Source of the DNA: Cellulomonas chengniuliangii
GTDB lineage: Bacteria; Actinomycetota; Actinomycetes; Actinomycetales; Cellulomonadaceae
Direction: 5' to 3'
NCBI RefSeq assembly: GCF_024508335.1
Contig: NZ_CP101988.1
Location: 1,364,001-1,428,000 of the forward strand
DNA length: 64,000 nt
Shown: positions 52,249 through 60,895 of the stretch, in pieces
How the letters are laid out: each line of letters opens with the position of its first letter
How positions within the stretch are numbered: position 1 is the first letter of the stretch
The notes under the pieces: model-generated
Seen by the model: only the letters and a program-made list of their open reading frames with translations
Told to the model about the DNA's origin: nothing
Databases searched by the model: none
Translations under genes and position numbers: made by a program

Positions 52249-53748
52249 CTACTTCGCGGCCGCGCGCGCCTCGACGAGCGCGAGCAGCGTCCGCACGCCC
52301 ACGCCTGTGCCGCCCACCGGCGTGTAGCCGTGGGCGGCCTTCTCGTTGAACGACGGGCCGGCGATGTCCAGGTGGGCCCACGGCGTCGAGCCGACGAACT
52401 CCTGCAGGAACAGGCCCGCGCTCAGCATCCCGCCGAAGCGGTCGCCGATGTTCGCCAGGTCGGCGACCTTCGACTTGAGCCCGGCGCGGAGCTCGGCCGG
52501 GAGGGGCATGGGCCAGAACTGCTCGCCCGACGCGTCAGCGGCGGCGACGACCTCGGAGCGGACGTCCTCCGAGCCCATCACAGCCGAGACCCGGTTGCCG
52601 AGCGCGACGATCTGCGCGCCGGTGAGCGTGGCGATGTCCAGGACCACGTCCGGCTTCTCCTCGACGGCCGCGGCCAGGCCGTCAGCCATCACGAGCCGGC
52701 CCTCAGCGTCGGTGTTGAGCACCTCGACGGTCTTGCCGCCGCGGATCGTTATCACGTCGGAGGGGCGCTGCGCAGTGCCGGACGGCATGTTCTCCGCGAG
52801 GCACAGCCAGCCCGTGACGGCGACGGGCAGCTCGAGCTGGGCCGCGGCGATGACGGTGTGCAGCACCGCCGCAGCACCGGCCATGTCGGACTTCATGGCG
52901 TCCATGCCGGCGGCCGGCTTGATCGAGATGCCGCCGGAGTCGAACGTGATGCCCTTGCCGACCAGCGCCACCTTGGCCGCCGGCTTGCTCGGGGAGTACG
53001 CGACCTTCACCAGGCGAGGCGGCCGAGCGGAGCCCTGCCCGACGCCGATCAGGCCGCCGTAGCCGCCCGCGGCCAGCGCCTTCTCGTCGAGCACGGTGAT
53101 CTTCAGCGCGCTGCCGCGCCCCGCCTCCTTGACCGCGGCCTTGGCCAGGTCCGCGAACGCGGCGGGGTACAGGTCGTTCGGCGCGGCGTTGACCAGGTCG
53201 CGGGTGGCGCGGACGGCGTCGGCGACGACCTCGGCGCGTGCGACGGCGGCCTTCGCGGCCTTGTCCTTGGCGAGCGGGGTGACGACCTGGATCTCGGCGA
53301 CCGGGGCCGCCTTCGCGCCGGCCTCCGCGTCGCGGTAGCGGGTGTAGGCGTAGGCGCCGAACAGGGCGCCCTCGGCGACGGCCGCCGCGTGGGCGACGTC
53401 GGCCGCGGGCAGGGCCAGGGCGACCGAGGCGGAGCCCGCGAGCTCGCGCACGGCGGCGCCCGCGGCACGGCGGGTGGCCTCCTCGTCCGGCGTGGTGTCC
53501 GGGCCGACACCCGTCAGCACGAGGACCTTCGCGGCGACACGACCGCCCGTGGGCAGCTTGCGCACCTCGTCGACGGCGCCGGTGATCCCGAGCGTGGTCG
53601 CCACGGACGTGATCTCCGCGCTCACCTCCGCGGGGAGCCAGTCGGCGTCCACGAGCAGGGGCCCGCTGTCGCCCTGGGCGACAGCGACGACCAGGGCGTC
53701 GACGGAGAGGCGGTCAGGATTTTGGGAAGTCAGAGTCAGTCGAGGCAC
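52249..53748 (-). CDS. pepA: Leucyl aminopeptidase (M17)
   Basis: A 499-residue cytosolic aminopeptidase. The metal-binding motifs GKGITFDSGGISIKP, MKSDMAGAAAVL and the M17 signature NTDAEGRLVMADGL are complete, and the catalytic Arg lies in the last. The N-terminal third is the usual less conserved domain. On the minus strand TACGAT (53759-53754) is 5 bases from GTG 53748 and there is no Shine-Dalgarno, so the transcript is probably leaderless. Confidence 0.97.
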   Translation of the reverse strand: MPRLTLTSQNPDRLSVDALVVAVAQGDSGPLLVDADWLPAEVSAEITSVATTLGITGAVDEVRKLPTGGRVAAKVLVLTGVGPDTTPDEEATRRAAGAAVRELAGSASVALALPAADVAHAAAVAEGALFGAYAYTRYRDAEAGAKAAPVAEIQVVTPLAKDKAAKAAVARAEVVADAVRATRDLVNAAPNDLYPAAFADLAKAAVKEAGRGSALKITVLDEKALAAGGYGGLIGVGQGSARPPRLVKVAYSPSKPAAKVALVGKGITFDSGGISIKPAAGMDAMKSDMAGAAAVLHTVIAAAQLELPVAVTGWLCLAENMPSGTAQRPSDVITIRGGKTVEVLNTDAEGRLVMADGLAAAVEEKPDVVLDIATLTGAQIVALGNRVSAVMGSEDVRSEVVAAADASGEQFWPMPLPAELRAGLKSKVADLANIGDRFGGMLSAGLFLQEFVGSTPWAHLDIAGPSFNEKAAHGYTPVGGTGVGVRTLLALVEARAAAK

Positions 53749-53883
53749 AGGTCGATCGTAGTCCGCGGGCAGACCCGGGCCCGTGACCTCCTGCCCATGG
53801 CGCGTGGGCGGCCGCCTCGGCCCGCCTGGCGCTGCGCCGGGATTGCGCCGGGACTGCGCGGCGCGCCGGTACGGTGGTGCCTC

Positions 53884-54240
53884 GTGGTCGTCCCCCTCGT
53901 GCTCCTTGTGATCGGAACCGCAACCGCCCTCGCGGGCTGGGCTGCCTGGTTCGTCGTCCGCGACCGCGCGGTGATCCTGCGCCAGCTCTGGGGCGGCGCC
54001 GTGGTCGAGGTCCTCATGGTGCTGCAGGCCGTCGTCGCCCTGGTGCTCGTGCTCAACGGGTCGGGCTCGCCGGAGCCGGGGACGTTCTGGGGCTACGTCG
54101 TGGTCCAGCTCATGATCCTGCCGTTCGCCGCCGCCTGGGCGTTCGCCGAGCGGACCCGGTGGAGCTCGGTGGTGCTGCTGGTGGCGTGCCTGACCGTGGT
54201 CTTCCTTGAGTACCGACTGCTGCAGATCTGGATGGGTTGA
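53884..54240 (+). CDS. Hypothetical membrane protein (118 aa)
   Basis: Four hydrophobic segments (VVPLVLLVIGTATALAGWAA, VVEVLMVLQAVVALVLVL, YVVVQLMILPFAAAWAFA, SVVLLVACLTVVFLEYRLL) with short loops. No family function is known. GTG 53884 appears leaderless. The next gene starts one base after the stop, and both encode four-segment membrane proteins, so they may form a small complex. Confidence 0.8.
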   Translation: MVVPLVLLVIGTATALAGWAAWFVVRDRAVILRQLWGGAVVEVLMVLQAVVALVLVLNGSGSPEPGTFWGYVVVQLMILPFAAAWAFAERTRWSSVVLLVACLTVVFLEYRLLQIWMG

Positions 54241-54241
54241 G

Positions 54242-54685
54242 ATGGGCATCAAGCTGCCGGAGCAGTCCGCGCCAACGCCGGGCAGCACCTCATCGGGCCC
54301 AGGGCGGGCCCTGGTGGCCGTCTACGGCGTGTTCGCGTTGGCCGCCACCGCCCGCGCGGGCTTCCAGATCGCGACCAAGCTCGGTGAGGCGCCGCTCGCG
54401 TACCTCCTGTCCGGGCTGTCGGCCGTGGTCTATGTGGTCGCCACCGTCGCGCTGGCCAAGGGCTCGCCCGCGGCGCGGAGGGTGGCCTGGGCGGCCGTGG
54501 CCGTCGAGCTGGTCGGCGTGCTCGCTGTCGGGGCGCTGTCCCTCCTCGACGCCGCGGACTTCCCTGACGAGACGGTGTGGTCCGGCTTCGGCGCGGGGTA
54601 CGGCTACGTGCCGCTGGTGTTGCCGTTCCTGGGCATCGCGTGGCTGTGGCACACCCGGCCGCGCCTGGGCGCGACCGGGGAATGA
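54242..54685 (+). CDS. Hypothetical membrane protein (147 aa)
   Basis: Four hydrophobic segments (ALVAVYGVFALAATARAGF, LSAVVYVVATVALAKG, VAWAAVAVELVGVLAVGALS, YVPLVLPFLGIAWLWH) after a polar N-terminus. Coupled to the gene at 53884 (one-base gap). Similar proteins occur in this order downstream of pepA in related actinobacteria. Function unknown. Confidence 0.82.
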   Translation: MGIKLPEQSAPTPGSTSSGPGRALVAVYGVFALAATARAGFQIATKLGEAPLAYLLSGLSAVVYVVATVALAKGSPAARRVAWAAVAVELVGVLAVGALSLLDAADFPDETVWSGFGAGYGYVPLVLPFLGIAWLWHTRPRLGATGE

Positions 54686-55183
54686 CCCCGGACCGGCAGT
54701 GGCGATCCCCACACTCGCCGCGCCGCTCGGGCCGGTGGGAGCGTGCGTGGGGGTTGAGCGCCGACGCGCCCTGAGCGCGGGTCGACGGGTGCTTGCGCGG
54801 GAGGTCGTCACGCGGTTGGAGACACCACTGCGCCCCCATGCCCGAGCCTGTCTGGCGGACCGCGACCGCGGCCGCCTATGACCGTCGGTTCGTGATGATC
54901 ACGCAGGCGGCGGCCGAGAAGCGGCCAGGGGGCGAGGCCTGCTCGAGGGGTGTCCGGCCGCTCAGCGACCCGGTCCCGACGCGGCCGTTGCGCGGGCTGT
55001 GGCGTTCGAGGCCCGACGCTCCGCAAGGGGGGCAGGGGAGCGCCGGGCGGACGTCACGTTACCGCGCCGGAGCAGCAGCCAGCGTGACCGTGCACAGCCG
55101 GCGCCGGCTGTCGCCGTGTGGCGAGCACGCCCCGCGTCCCGCAGGATGGGTCGGCACTGCACCAACACCTTCAGGAGACATCC
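54686..55183. other. Intergenic tract without recognisable genes
   Basis: About 500 bases with no frame on either strand that combines a ribosome binding site, normal codon bias and protein-like sequence. I see no RNA gene in it. It must contain the promoter for the small gene at 55184. Confidence 0.5.
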
Positions 55184-55351
55184 ATGAGTGGAACCGACCT
55201 CTCGATCGCTCCCGCGGCGCGTCGGTCCGACGCTTCGACACACGGAGCGTCGCCCATCTACGACGCCCTCGTGGGCGAGTTGGGCGACCCCACGGAGTCG
55301 ACGCCCGCGGTCAAGGGCGGCAAGGCGGCCCGGGGCTCTCGCGGCAAGTGA
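55184..55351 (+). CDS. Small hypothetical protein (55 aa)
   Basis: AGGAGA at 55172-55177 precedes ATG 55184 by 6 bases. The sequence is polar (DLSIAPAARRSDASTHGA), then has a short patterned segment SPIYDALVGELGDP and a basic Gly/Lys/Arg end. No signal peptide or membrane segment. The conserved-looking segment and good initiation site suggest a real gene; function unknown. Confidence 0.55.
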   Translation: MSGTDLSIAPAARRSDASTHGASPIYDALVGELGDPTESTPAVKGGKAARGSRGK

Positions 55352-55668
55352 CCGCAGGGTCTGCTGCTCGTCGCCTGGTCCCGCCGCGCGGCGTCGCCCG
55401 GCGGTTCCGCGGCACCCGGGGAATAACCCCTGGACGTCCAGCGCTACACCTCGCAGACTGAGGCTCCCGGTCTGCGCGGCGGTGTCAGCATCCCGCCGCG
55501 AAGGATCGGCCCGGACGCGGAGCACGCTCCCCTAGTGAGGGGAGGACGGACGCGGTCCGGGTGGCTCGTCACCGACAGCCCCCAACACGGCCCGGGGCGG
55601 TTCAAGCCGCATGTGAAGAGGACAAGCGGATGCGGTGGACGGTGACGCACAGATGCTGAACGACATCC
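55352..55668. other. Intergenic tract, nothing recognised
   Basis: Roughly 320 bases between the small gene and the terminator hairpin at 55669. No supported coding frame or RNA gene was seen on either strand. Confidence 0.5.
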
Positions 55669-55702
55669 AGCGGCCCCGGGATCCCACGATCCCGGGGCCG
55701 CT
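55669..55702. terminator. Hairpin terminator of the kinase gene
   Basis: A perfect 15-bp stem (55669-55683 with 55688-55702) and CCAC loop just downstream of the minus-strand kinase gene that ends at 55748. Confidence 0.78.
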
Positions 55703-55747
55703 GTCGTCTTGGGGGTTGATTGCCGTCGCGCCGCGCGCCGCAGGCGC

Positions 55748-56518
55748 TCACGCGCACTGAGTCGCGAGGCGGCGCATCTGGTCCACGTAGTGGCCGCCGA
55801 ACAGCACCGCATGGACCGCCACCGGGTATAGCTGATGGAGGCCGACACGCCGCCGCCAACTGGCGCGCAGCGGGTGCGCCTGCTGGTACCCGGCCACGAC
55901 GTCGTCCAGGAACGGGAGCCCGAACAGCGCCAGCATCGCGAGATCCGACTCGCGGTGGCCACCGTGCGCCGCAGGATCGATGAGGGTCGCCCCCCGCGGC
56001 GTCCACAGCACGTTCCCGGCCCAGAGGTCGCCGTGCACGCGCGACGGCGGCTCGCCGTCGTCCCACGACCCGCTCGCGGCACGCCGCGCCACAGCCTCGA
56101 GCAGGCCGGCGTCGGCGGGCCCCAGGGCGCCCCGCTCGAGGCCCTGGCGCGCGATCGGCTCCAGCCGGCACCTGGCGTAGAACTCGCCCCAGTGGGCGAA
56201 CGCCCCCGAACGCAGCGCCAGCGGGTCCGACAGGGGGCCGAAGAACCCGTCCCCGTCCCACCCGTCAGGCGGGCTGCCGAACGCCGGCGCCCCGGCGTCG
56301 TGCGTCGCCGCGAGCAGGGAGCCGAAAGCGCGGGCCGCCTCCCTGCTCGGGGCCGCCTCGGTGAGCCGTTCGAGATCCAGGTGGTCGGGGCCGACGTCGA
56401 CGACGCGTGCCACCGGGGCTCCGTGGGCCGCACGCAGCCACTCGAGGCCCGCCGCCTCGCACGCGAAGAACCCGTCCGGCGCGTCGGCACGCCCTTTGCG
56501 GAAGACCCCCGGCGGCAT
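55748..56518 (-). CDS. Fructosamine kinase family protein
   Basis: A 256-residue kinase of the FN3K/YniA group that phosphorylates glycated amines in protein repair. The ATP/catalytic core is VHGDLWAGNVLW and the metal motif LIDPAAHGGHRESDLAML, with FGPLSDP and the C-terminal RVGLHQLYPVAVHAVLFGG typical of the group. The N-terminal lobe begins VFRKGRADAP. GGGAGG lies upstream of ATG 56518. Divergent from the phosphotransferase gene, 31 bases apart. Confidence 0.93.
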   Translation of the reverse strand: MPPGVFRKGRADAPDGFFACEAAGLEWLRAAHGAPVARVVDVGPDHLDLERLTEAAPSREAARAFGSLLAATHDAGAPAFGSPPDGWDGDGFFGPLSDPLALRSGAFAHWGEFYARCRLEPIARQGLERGALGPADAGLLEAVARRAASGSWDDGEPPSRVHGDLWAGNVLWTPRGATLIDPAAHGGHRESDLAMLALFGLPFLDDVVAGYQQAHPLRASWRRRVGLHQLYPVAVHAVLFGGHYVDQMRRLATQCA

Positions 56519-56549
56519 CCGGCCTCCCGTCCTGTCGTAGCGTCATCGC

Positions 56550-57500
56550 GTGGCCCCCGCGATCGACCCCGTCCTCACCATTCCGACGATCCTGCACGAC
56601 GGCATCGGCCGCACACCCGCCGGCGCCGAGTGGCTCGCTGCCCTGCCACGGCTCGTGGAGGCCGCCGCGCGCCGTTGGGGCCTCGCCGTCGGCGAGCCGT
56701 TCCAGGACGGGTCCGCGGCCTGGACGGCGCCCGCGCGGACCCCGGAAGGACGCGCCGTCGTCCTCAAGGTGGTCATGCCGCACGACGAGGCACGCCACGA
56801 GGCGGCAGTGCTGCGCGCCTGGCAGGGGCATGGCGCCGTCACGCTGGTGGCACATGACCCGGGGGACTGGGCGCTGCTGCTCGAGCAGGTCGTGCCAGGC
56901 ACCCCGATGACGGCGTCCACCACGCCCGCCGCCGAGCTGTTGGGCGCGGCGGCGGCCGTCCACCGGGCCCTGCTGGCCGCCCCCGTGGTCGGGCTCGCCG
57001 ACCTGCCGGCCATGGCTGACGTGTGCCGCGCCTGGTCGGAAGGGCTGACGGACCGGGCGGGCCGCGCGGCGGCGGAGGGCGACCTCGACCTCGACGGCAC
57101 GCTGGTCGAGCGAGCGCACCACTTGCTGGACGAGCTGCCGGGGACCACGGGCCACCACGCCGTCGTGCACGGCGACCTGAACCCCGGCAACCTGCTGCTC
57201 GGGCTTGACGGCGAGTGGGTCGCGATCGACCCCAAGCCGATGGTCGGGGACCCCGCGTACGACCTGTGGCCGCTGCTCGAGCAGGTCGACCCGCCGTTCC
57301 GCGCCGCGGATCCCGCCCGGCTGCTGCGCGAGCGCACCGCGCTCCTGTCCGACCGCACCGGCCTCGACCCTCGACGCGTCGCCGGCTGGGCGTTGGCCCG
57401 GTCGGTCGAGTCCGCGCTGTGGCGATGGGACCGGCTCGGGGACATCGCGGGCGCCCAGCGGGAGCTCGACCGGTCGGCGGTGTGGGCGGCTCTCGCCTGA
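56550..57500 (+). CDS. Aminoglycoside/hydroxyurea-type phosphotransferase
   Basis: A 316-residue small-molecule kinase of the APH(6)-like family. The catalytic loop is VVHGDLNPGNLLL and the metal motif AIDPKPMVGDPAYDLWPLL; the ATP lysine is in VVLKVVMPHDEARHEAAVL. The D-P-K-P-x-x-G-D-P motif defines the streptomycin 6-kinase/hydroxyurea phosphotransferase group. Whether it confers resistance is unknown. GTG 56550 has no Shine-Dalgarno and looks leaderless. Confidence 0.9.
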   Translation: MAPAIDPVLTIPTILHDGIGRTPAGAEWLAALPRLVEAAARRWGLAVGEPFQDGSAAWTAPARTPEGRAVVLKVVMPHDEARHEAAVLRAWQGHGAVTLVAHDPGDWALLLEQVVPGTPMTASTTPAAELLGAAAAVHRALLAAPVVGLADLPAMADVCRAWSEGLTDRAGRAAAEGDLDLDGTLVERAHHLLDELPGTTGHHAVVHGDLNPGNLLLGLDGEWVAIDPKPMVGDPAYDLWPLLEQVDPPFRAADPARLLRERTALLSDRTGLDPRRVAGWALARSVESALWRWDRLGDIAGAQRELDRSAVWAALA

Positions 57501-57592
57501 GAGACGTTTCGCCTGACGCGGACGCCGCTGGCCCGACAGACTGGGGCAGACCCGACGCAGCCCCCCGTCACCGAGCGATCAGGAGTCACGCG

Positions 57593-58708
57593 ATGAGGAT
57601 CGGCATCCCGACCGAGGTCAAGAACCGCGAGTACCGCGTCGCCATCACCCCCGCCGGCGTCGACCAGCTCGTCACCGCCGGGCACGAGGTCTTGGTGCAG
57701 GCGGGCGCCGGTTCCGGGTCCGCCATCTCGGACGCGCTGTACGCCGACGCGGGCGCGCAGGTCCTTCCTCGGGCCGCGGACGTGTGGGAGGGCGCCGACC
57801 TGGTCTGCAAGGTCAAAGAGCCGGTCCCGTCGGAGTACGGGTACCTGCGCGAGGACCTCGTGCTCTTCGCCTACCTGCACCTGGCGGCCGACAAGCCCAC
57901 CACCGACGCGCTGCTGGCCTCCGGCGCCACCGCCATCGCCTACGAGACCGTCCAGCTCGAGGACGGCTCGCTCCCGCTGCTGGCGCCCATGAGCGAGGTG
58001 GCCGGCCGGTTGGCGGCGCAGGTCGGCGCGTACCACCTGATGAAGAGCGTCGGCGGCTCGGGCAAGCTCCTCGGCGGGGTGCCCGGTGTGGACGCCGCCA
58101 CGGTGGTGGTGATCGGCGGTGGCGTGGCCGGGCGCAACGCCGCCGAGATCGCGCGCGGGATGCGGGCCGACGTCACAGTGCTGGACGTGTCATCCCGGCG
58201 GCTGCGGGAACTCGACATGGAGTTCCAGGGGTCCGTGCGCACCCTCGCTTCCAACGCCTACACCCTCGAGCGCGAGGTCGCGGACGCCGACCTCGTGATC
58301 GGCGCTGTGCTGGTCCCGGGCGCGCGCGCCCCCCGACTGGTCAGCACCGAGCTGATCAGCCGGATGCGGCCCGGCTCGGTGCTCGTCGACGTCGCCGTGG
58401 ACCAGGGCGGGTGCTTCGAGCCGACCCGGCCGACCACTCACGACGAGCCGACGTTCCGAGTCGGGGGCGCGGTCCTGTACGCCGTCGCCAACATGCCCGG
58501 GGTGGTCCCCGTCACCTCCACGCGCGCTCTGACGAACGCGACGCTGCCCTACCTCAGCGCGCTCGCGGACCACGGGTGGCGGGCCGCCACCACCGCCGAC
58601 CCGGCGCTCGCCGCCGGGCTGACCGTCCACGGCGGGAGCCTCCTCAGCCCCGAGATCGCCGCCGCGCATGGGTACACGGCGTCGGCCCCGCCAGGGCTCC
58701 CAGGCTGA
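57593..58708 (+). CDS. ald: Alanine dehydrogenase
   Basis: A 371-residue NAD-dependent enzyme that interconverts alanine with pyruvate and ammonia. MRIGIPTEVKNREYRVA start, substrate-binding VCKVKEPVPSEY (Lys) and FAYLHLAAD (His), NAD loop VVIGGGVAGRNAAEIA, and DQGGCFEPTRPTTH are all family hallmarks. Length is normal. An amino acid permease follows about 100 bases downstream and may be functionally linked. Confidence 0.97.
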   Translation: MRIGIPTEVKNREYRVAITPAGVDQLVTAGHEVLVQAGAGSGSAISDALYADAGAQVLPRAADVWEGADLVCKVKEPVPSEYGYLREDLVLFAYLHLAADKPTTDALLASGATAIAYETVQLEDGSLPLLAPMSEVAGRLAAQVGAYHLMKSVGGSGKLLGGVPGVDAATVVVIGGGVAGRNAAEIARGMRADVTVLDVSSRRLRELDMEFQGSVRTLASNAYTLEREVADADLVIGAVLVPGARAPRLVSTELISRMRPGSVLVDVAVDQGGCFEPTRPTTHDEPTFRVGGAVLYAVANMPGVVPVTSTRALTNATLPYLSALADHGWRAATTADPALAAGLTVHGGSLLSPEIAAAHGYTASAPPGLPG

Positions 58709-58804
58709 CGCCCGCCCAAACAGGCCCGGGGATCTGGCCCGCTGGCGCGCGTGCAGGTCGGGCCGTCGTTATCGTCGGGGGACGGCCGGACCGGGGGGAC
58801 TGCC

Positions 58805-60292
58805 ATGGCCATCCAGCGTCGCGTCAAGAGCATCGAGCAGGCCATCGCGGAGACGGAAGAGCCCGATCGGCGGCTCAAGCGGGACCTGCGGGCCGTCGAC
58901 CTGATCTCCTTCGGGATCGGCGTCATCATCGGCACCGGCATCTTCGTGCTCACCGGGCAGCAGGCGGCCGTGAACGCGGGGCCCGCGGTGACGATCTCGT
59001 TCCTGCTCGCCGGCATCACCTGCGCCTTCGCGGCCCTGTGCTACGCGGAGCTCGCCTCGAGCGTCCCCGTCGCGGGGAGCGCCTACACGTACACGTACGC
59101 GACCCTCGGCGAGTTGGCCGCGTGGGTCATCGGCTGGGACCTGCTGCTCGAGCTGATGCTGGGAGCGGCCGTCGTCGCGCGAGGATGGTCCGCCTACCTG
59201 CAGACCCTGTTCGACCTGCCCAGCTGGCTGGCCGGCACGCAGGCGAGCCCGGACTGGTCGGCGGCGGCCATCGTGGCGGCCCTGACGGCCATGCTGCTGT
59301 TCGGGGCGAAGGACGCCGGGCGCTTCACCGGCGCCCTGGTCGTCGTGAAGGTCGCGGTCGTCTTCATCGTCATCGTGGTGGGCGCCCGCTACATCGACAC
59401 CGCGAACTACAGCCCGTTCATCCCGCCGGCGGAGCGGGTGCCCGTGGAGAGCGCCGACGTGCTCCGACAACCCATCGTCCAGGCGTTCTTGGGAGTGGAG
59501 CCGACCGTCTACGGCGTCTACGGCATCCTCGCGGCGGCGTCCGTGGTGTTCTTCGCCTACATCGGGTTCGACATCGTGGCGACGACCGCCGAGGAGACGA
59601 AGAACCCGCAGCGGGACGTGCCGCGGGGGATCCTCGGGTCGCTGGCGATCTGCACCCTCCTGTACATGGCGGTGGCGGCCACGATCACGGGCATGGTGCC
59701 GTACCAGGAGCTCAACGACGCCGACCCGCTCGCCCAGGCGTTCGTGACCCTGGGCGTGACATGGGCCGCGAAGCTCATCGCGCTCGGCGCCGTGGTGGGC
59801 ATCACCACGGTGATCCTGGTGCTGATGCTGGGCCAGTCGCGGGTGCTCTTCGCGATGGCCCGCGACCGGCTGCTGCCCGAACGGCTCGCCCGGGTGAACC
59901 GGCACGGCGCCCCGTCGACGATCACCGTGGTGATCGGGCTCGGCGTGGCGCTGCTGGCCGCGTTCGTCCCGTTGAGCGAGCTGTCGGAGCTGGTGAGCAT
60001 CGGCACCCTGTTCGCCTTCACGGTCGTGTGCATCGCCGTGCCGGTGCTGCGACGCACGCAGCCGAACCTGCGCCGGCCCTTCCACACGCCGTGGGTGCCG
60101 GTCGTGCCCATCCTCGGCGTGGCGACGTGCGTGTGGCTGATGCTGAACCTGCCCGTCGAGACGTGGCTGCGGTTCGTGGTGTGGATGGCGATCGGACTGG
60201 TGATCTACGTCGCCTACGGCCGTCGCCACAGCCGACTCGTCCCGGGCGGGCCCTCCGCGCCGGCGCCGGAGCCGCGCGAGACGGGGCGGTAG
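58805..60292 (+). CDS. APC family amino acid permease
   Basis: A 495-residue transporter with 12 membrane segments. The first segment has the APC substrate loop GIGVIIGTGIFVLTGQQA, and the YAELASSVPVAGSAYTY and FFAYIGFDIVATTAEETKNP motifs are those of cationic amino acid/YfnA-type permeases. The N-terminal tail is charged. ATG 58805 is preferred because GGGGGG lies upstream and residues before it do not fit the family. Confidence 0.94.
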   Translation: MAIQRRVKSIEQAIAETEEPDRRLKRDLRAVDLISFGIGVIIGTGIFVLTGQQAAVNAGPAVTISFLLAGITCAFAALCYAELASSVPVAGSAYTYTYATLGELAAWVIGWDLLLELMLGAAVVARGWSAYLQTLFDLPSWLAGTQASPDWSAAAIVAALTAMLLFGAKDAGRFTGALVVVKVAVVFIVIVVGARYIDTANYSPFIPPAERVPVESADVLRQPIVQAFLGVEPTVYGVYGILAAASVVFFAYIGFDIVATTAEETKNPQRDVPRGILGSLAICTLLYMAVAATITGMVPYQELNDADPLAQAFVTLGVTWAAKLIALGAVVGITTVILVLMLGQSRVLFAMARDRLLPERLARVNRHGAPSTITVVIGLGVALLAAFVPLSELSELVSIGTLFAFTVVCIAVPVLRRTQPNLRRPFHTPWVPVVPILGVATCVWLMLNLPVETWLRFVVWMAIGLVIYVAYGRRHSRLVPGGPSAPAPEPRETGR

Positions 60293-60342
60293 GCCGAGGC
60301 GATCCCCGCCCTCGTGTCAGCGCCCGATGGGACGCTCGCGCC

Positions 60343-60888
60343 ATGACCCTCACGCAGTACTACGTCGCAGCGAGCATGGACGGGCACATCGCCGACGCGG
60401 ACGGCTCGCTGGACTGGTTGCTCCAGTTCAACGACGCCGAGGGCGTGGGCGAGCACATCGAGGCCTTCATGGCCGACGTGGGCGCGCTGGCGATGGGCGC
60501 CTCGACGTACGAGTTCCTCCTGGGTGAGCCGGAGTGGCCGTACCCCGGCCTGCCTGCCATCGTCTTCACCCACCGCGACCTGCCGCGGTTCCCGGACGCC
60601 GACATCACCCTGACCAGCGACGACGTGGCCGACGTGCACGCGCGGCTGGTCGAGGCCGCCGCCGGCCGGAACGTGTGGCTCGTGGGGGGCGGCGGCCTCG
60701 TCGCCCAGTTCGCCGAGCGTGGGCTGATCGACGAGATCTGGCTGGGCATCGCGCCGGTGGTGCTGGGCGGTGGCGCGCCGCTGCTGCCCGCCCGCCTCCC
60801 CGGCGTGTGGGACCTCCAGGACGTCGAGCGGCTCGGCCGCTCCTTCGTCGAGCTCCGTTACCGGCGGCAGGGCGCTGGTCAGGAATGA
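60343..60888 (+). CDS. Dihydrofolate reductase-like (RibD C-terminal domain) protein
   Basis: A 181-residue protein with the opening YYVAASMDGHIADADGSLDW, ALAMGASTYEFLL and VWLVGGGGLVAQFAERGLID, the features of the RibD_C/YwjB-type reductase family. It is a stand-alone reductase domain, not true riboflavin RibD or FolA. Substrate unknown; NADPH binding expected. The M3 peptidase gene begins 7 bases after its stop. Confidence 0.9.
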   Translation: MTLTQYYVAASMDGHIADADGSLDWLLQFNDAEGVGEHIEAFMADVGALAMGASTYEFLLGEPEWPYPGLPAIVFTHRDLPRFPDADITLTSDDVADVHARLVEAAAGRNVWLVGGGGLVAQFAERGLIDEIWLGIAPVVLGGGAPLLPARLPGVWDLQDVERLGRSFVELRYRRQGAGQE

Positions 60889-60895
60889 TGGCGGC

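Noticed and set aside
55184-55351. A second RiPP precursor locus in the small 55-aa gene
   Set aside because: No modifying enzymes nearby and no leader/core pattern; kept only as a hypothetical gene.
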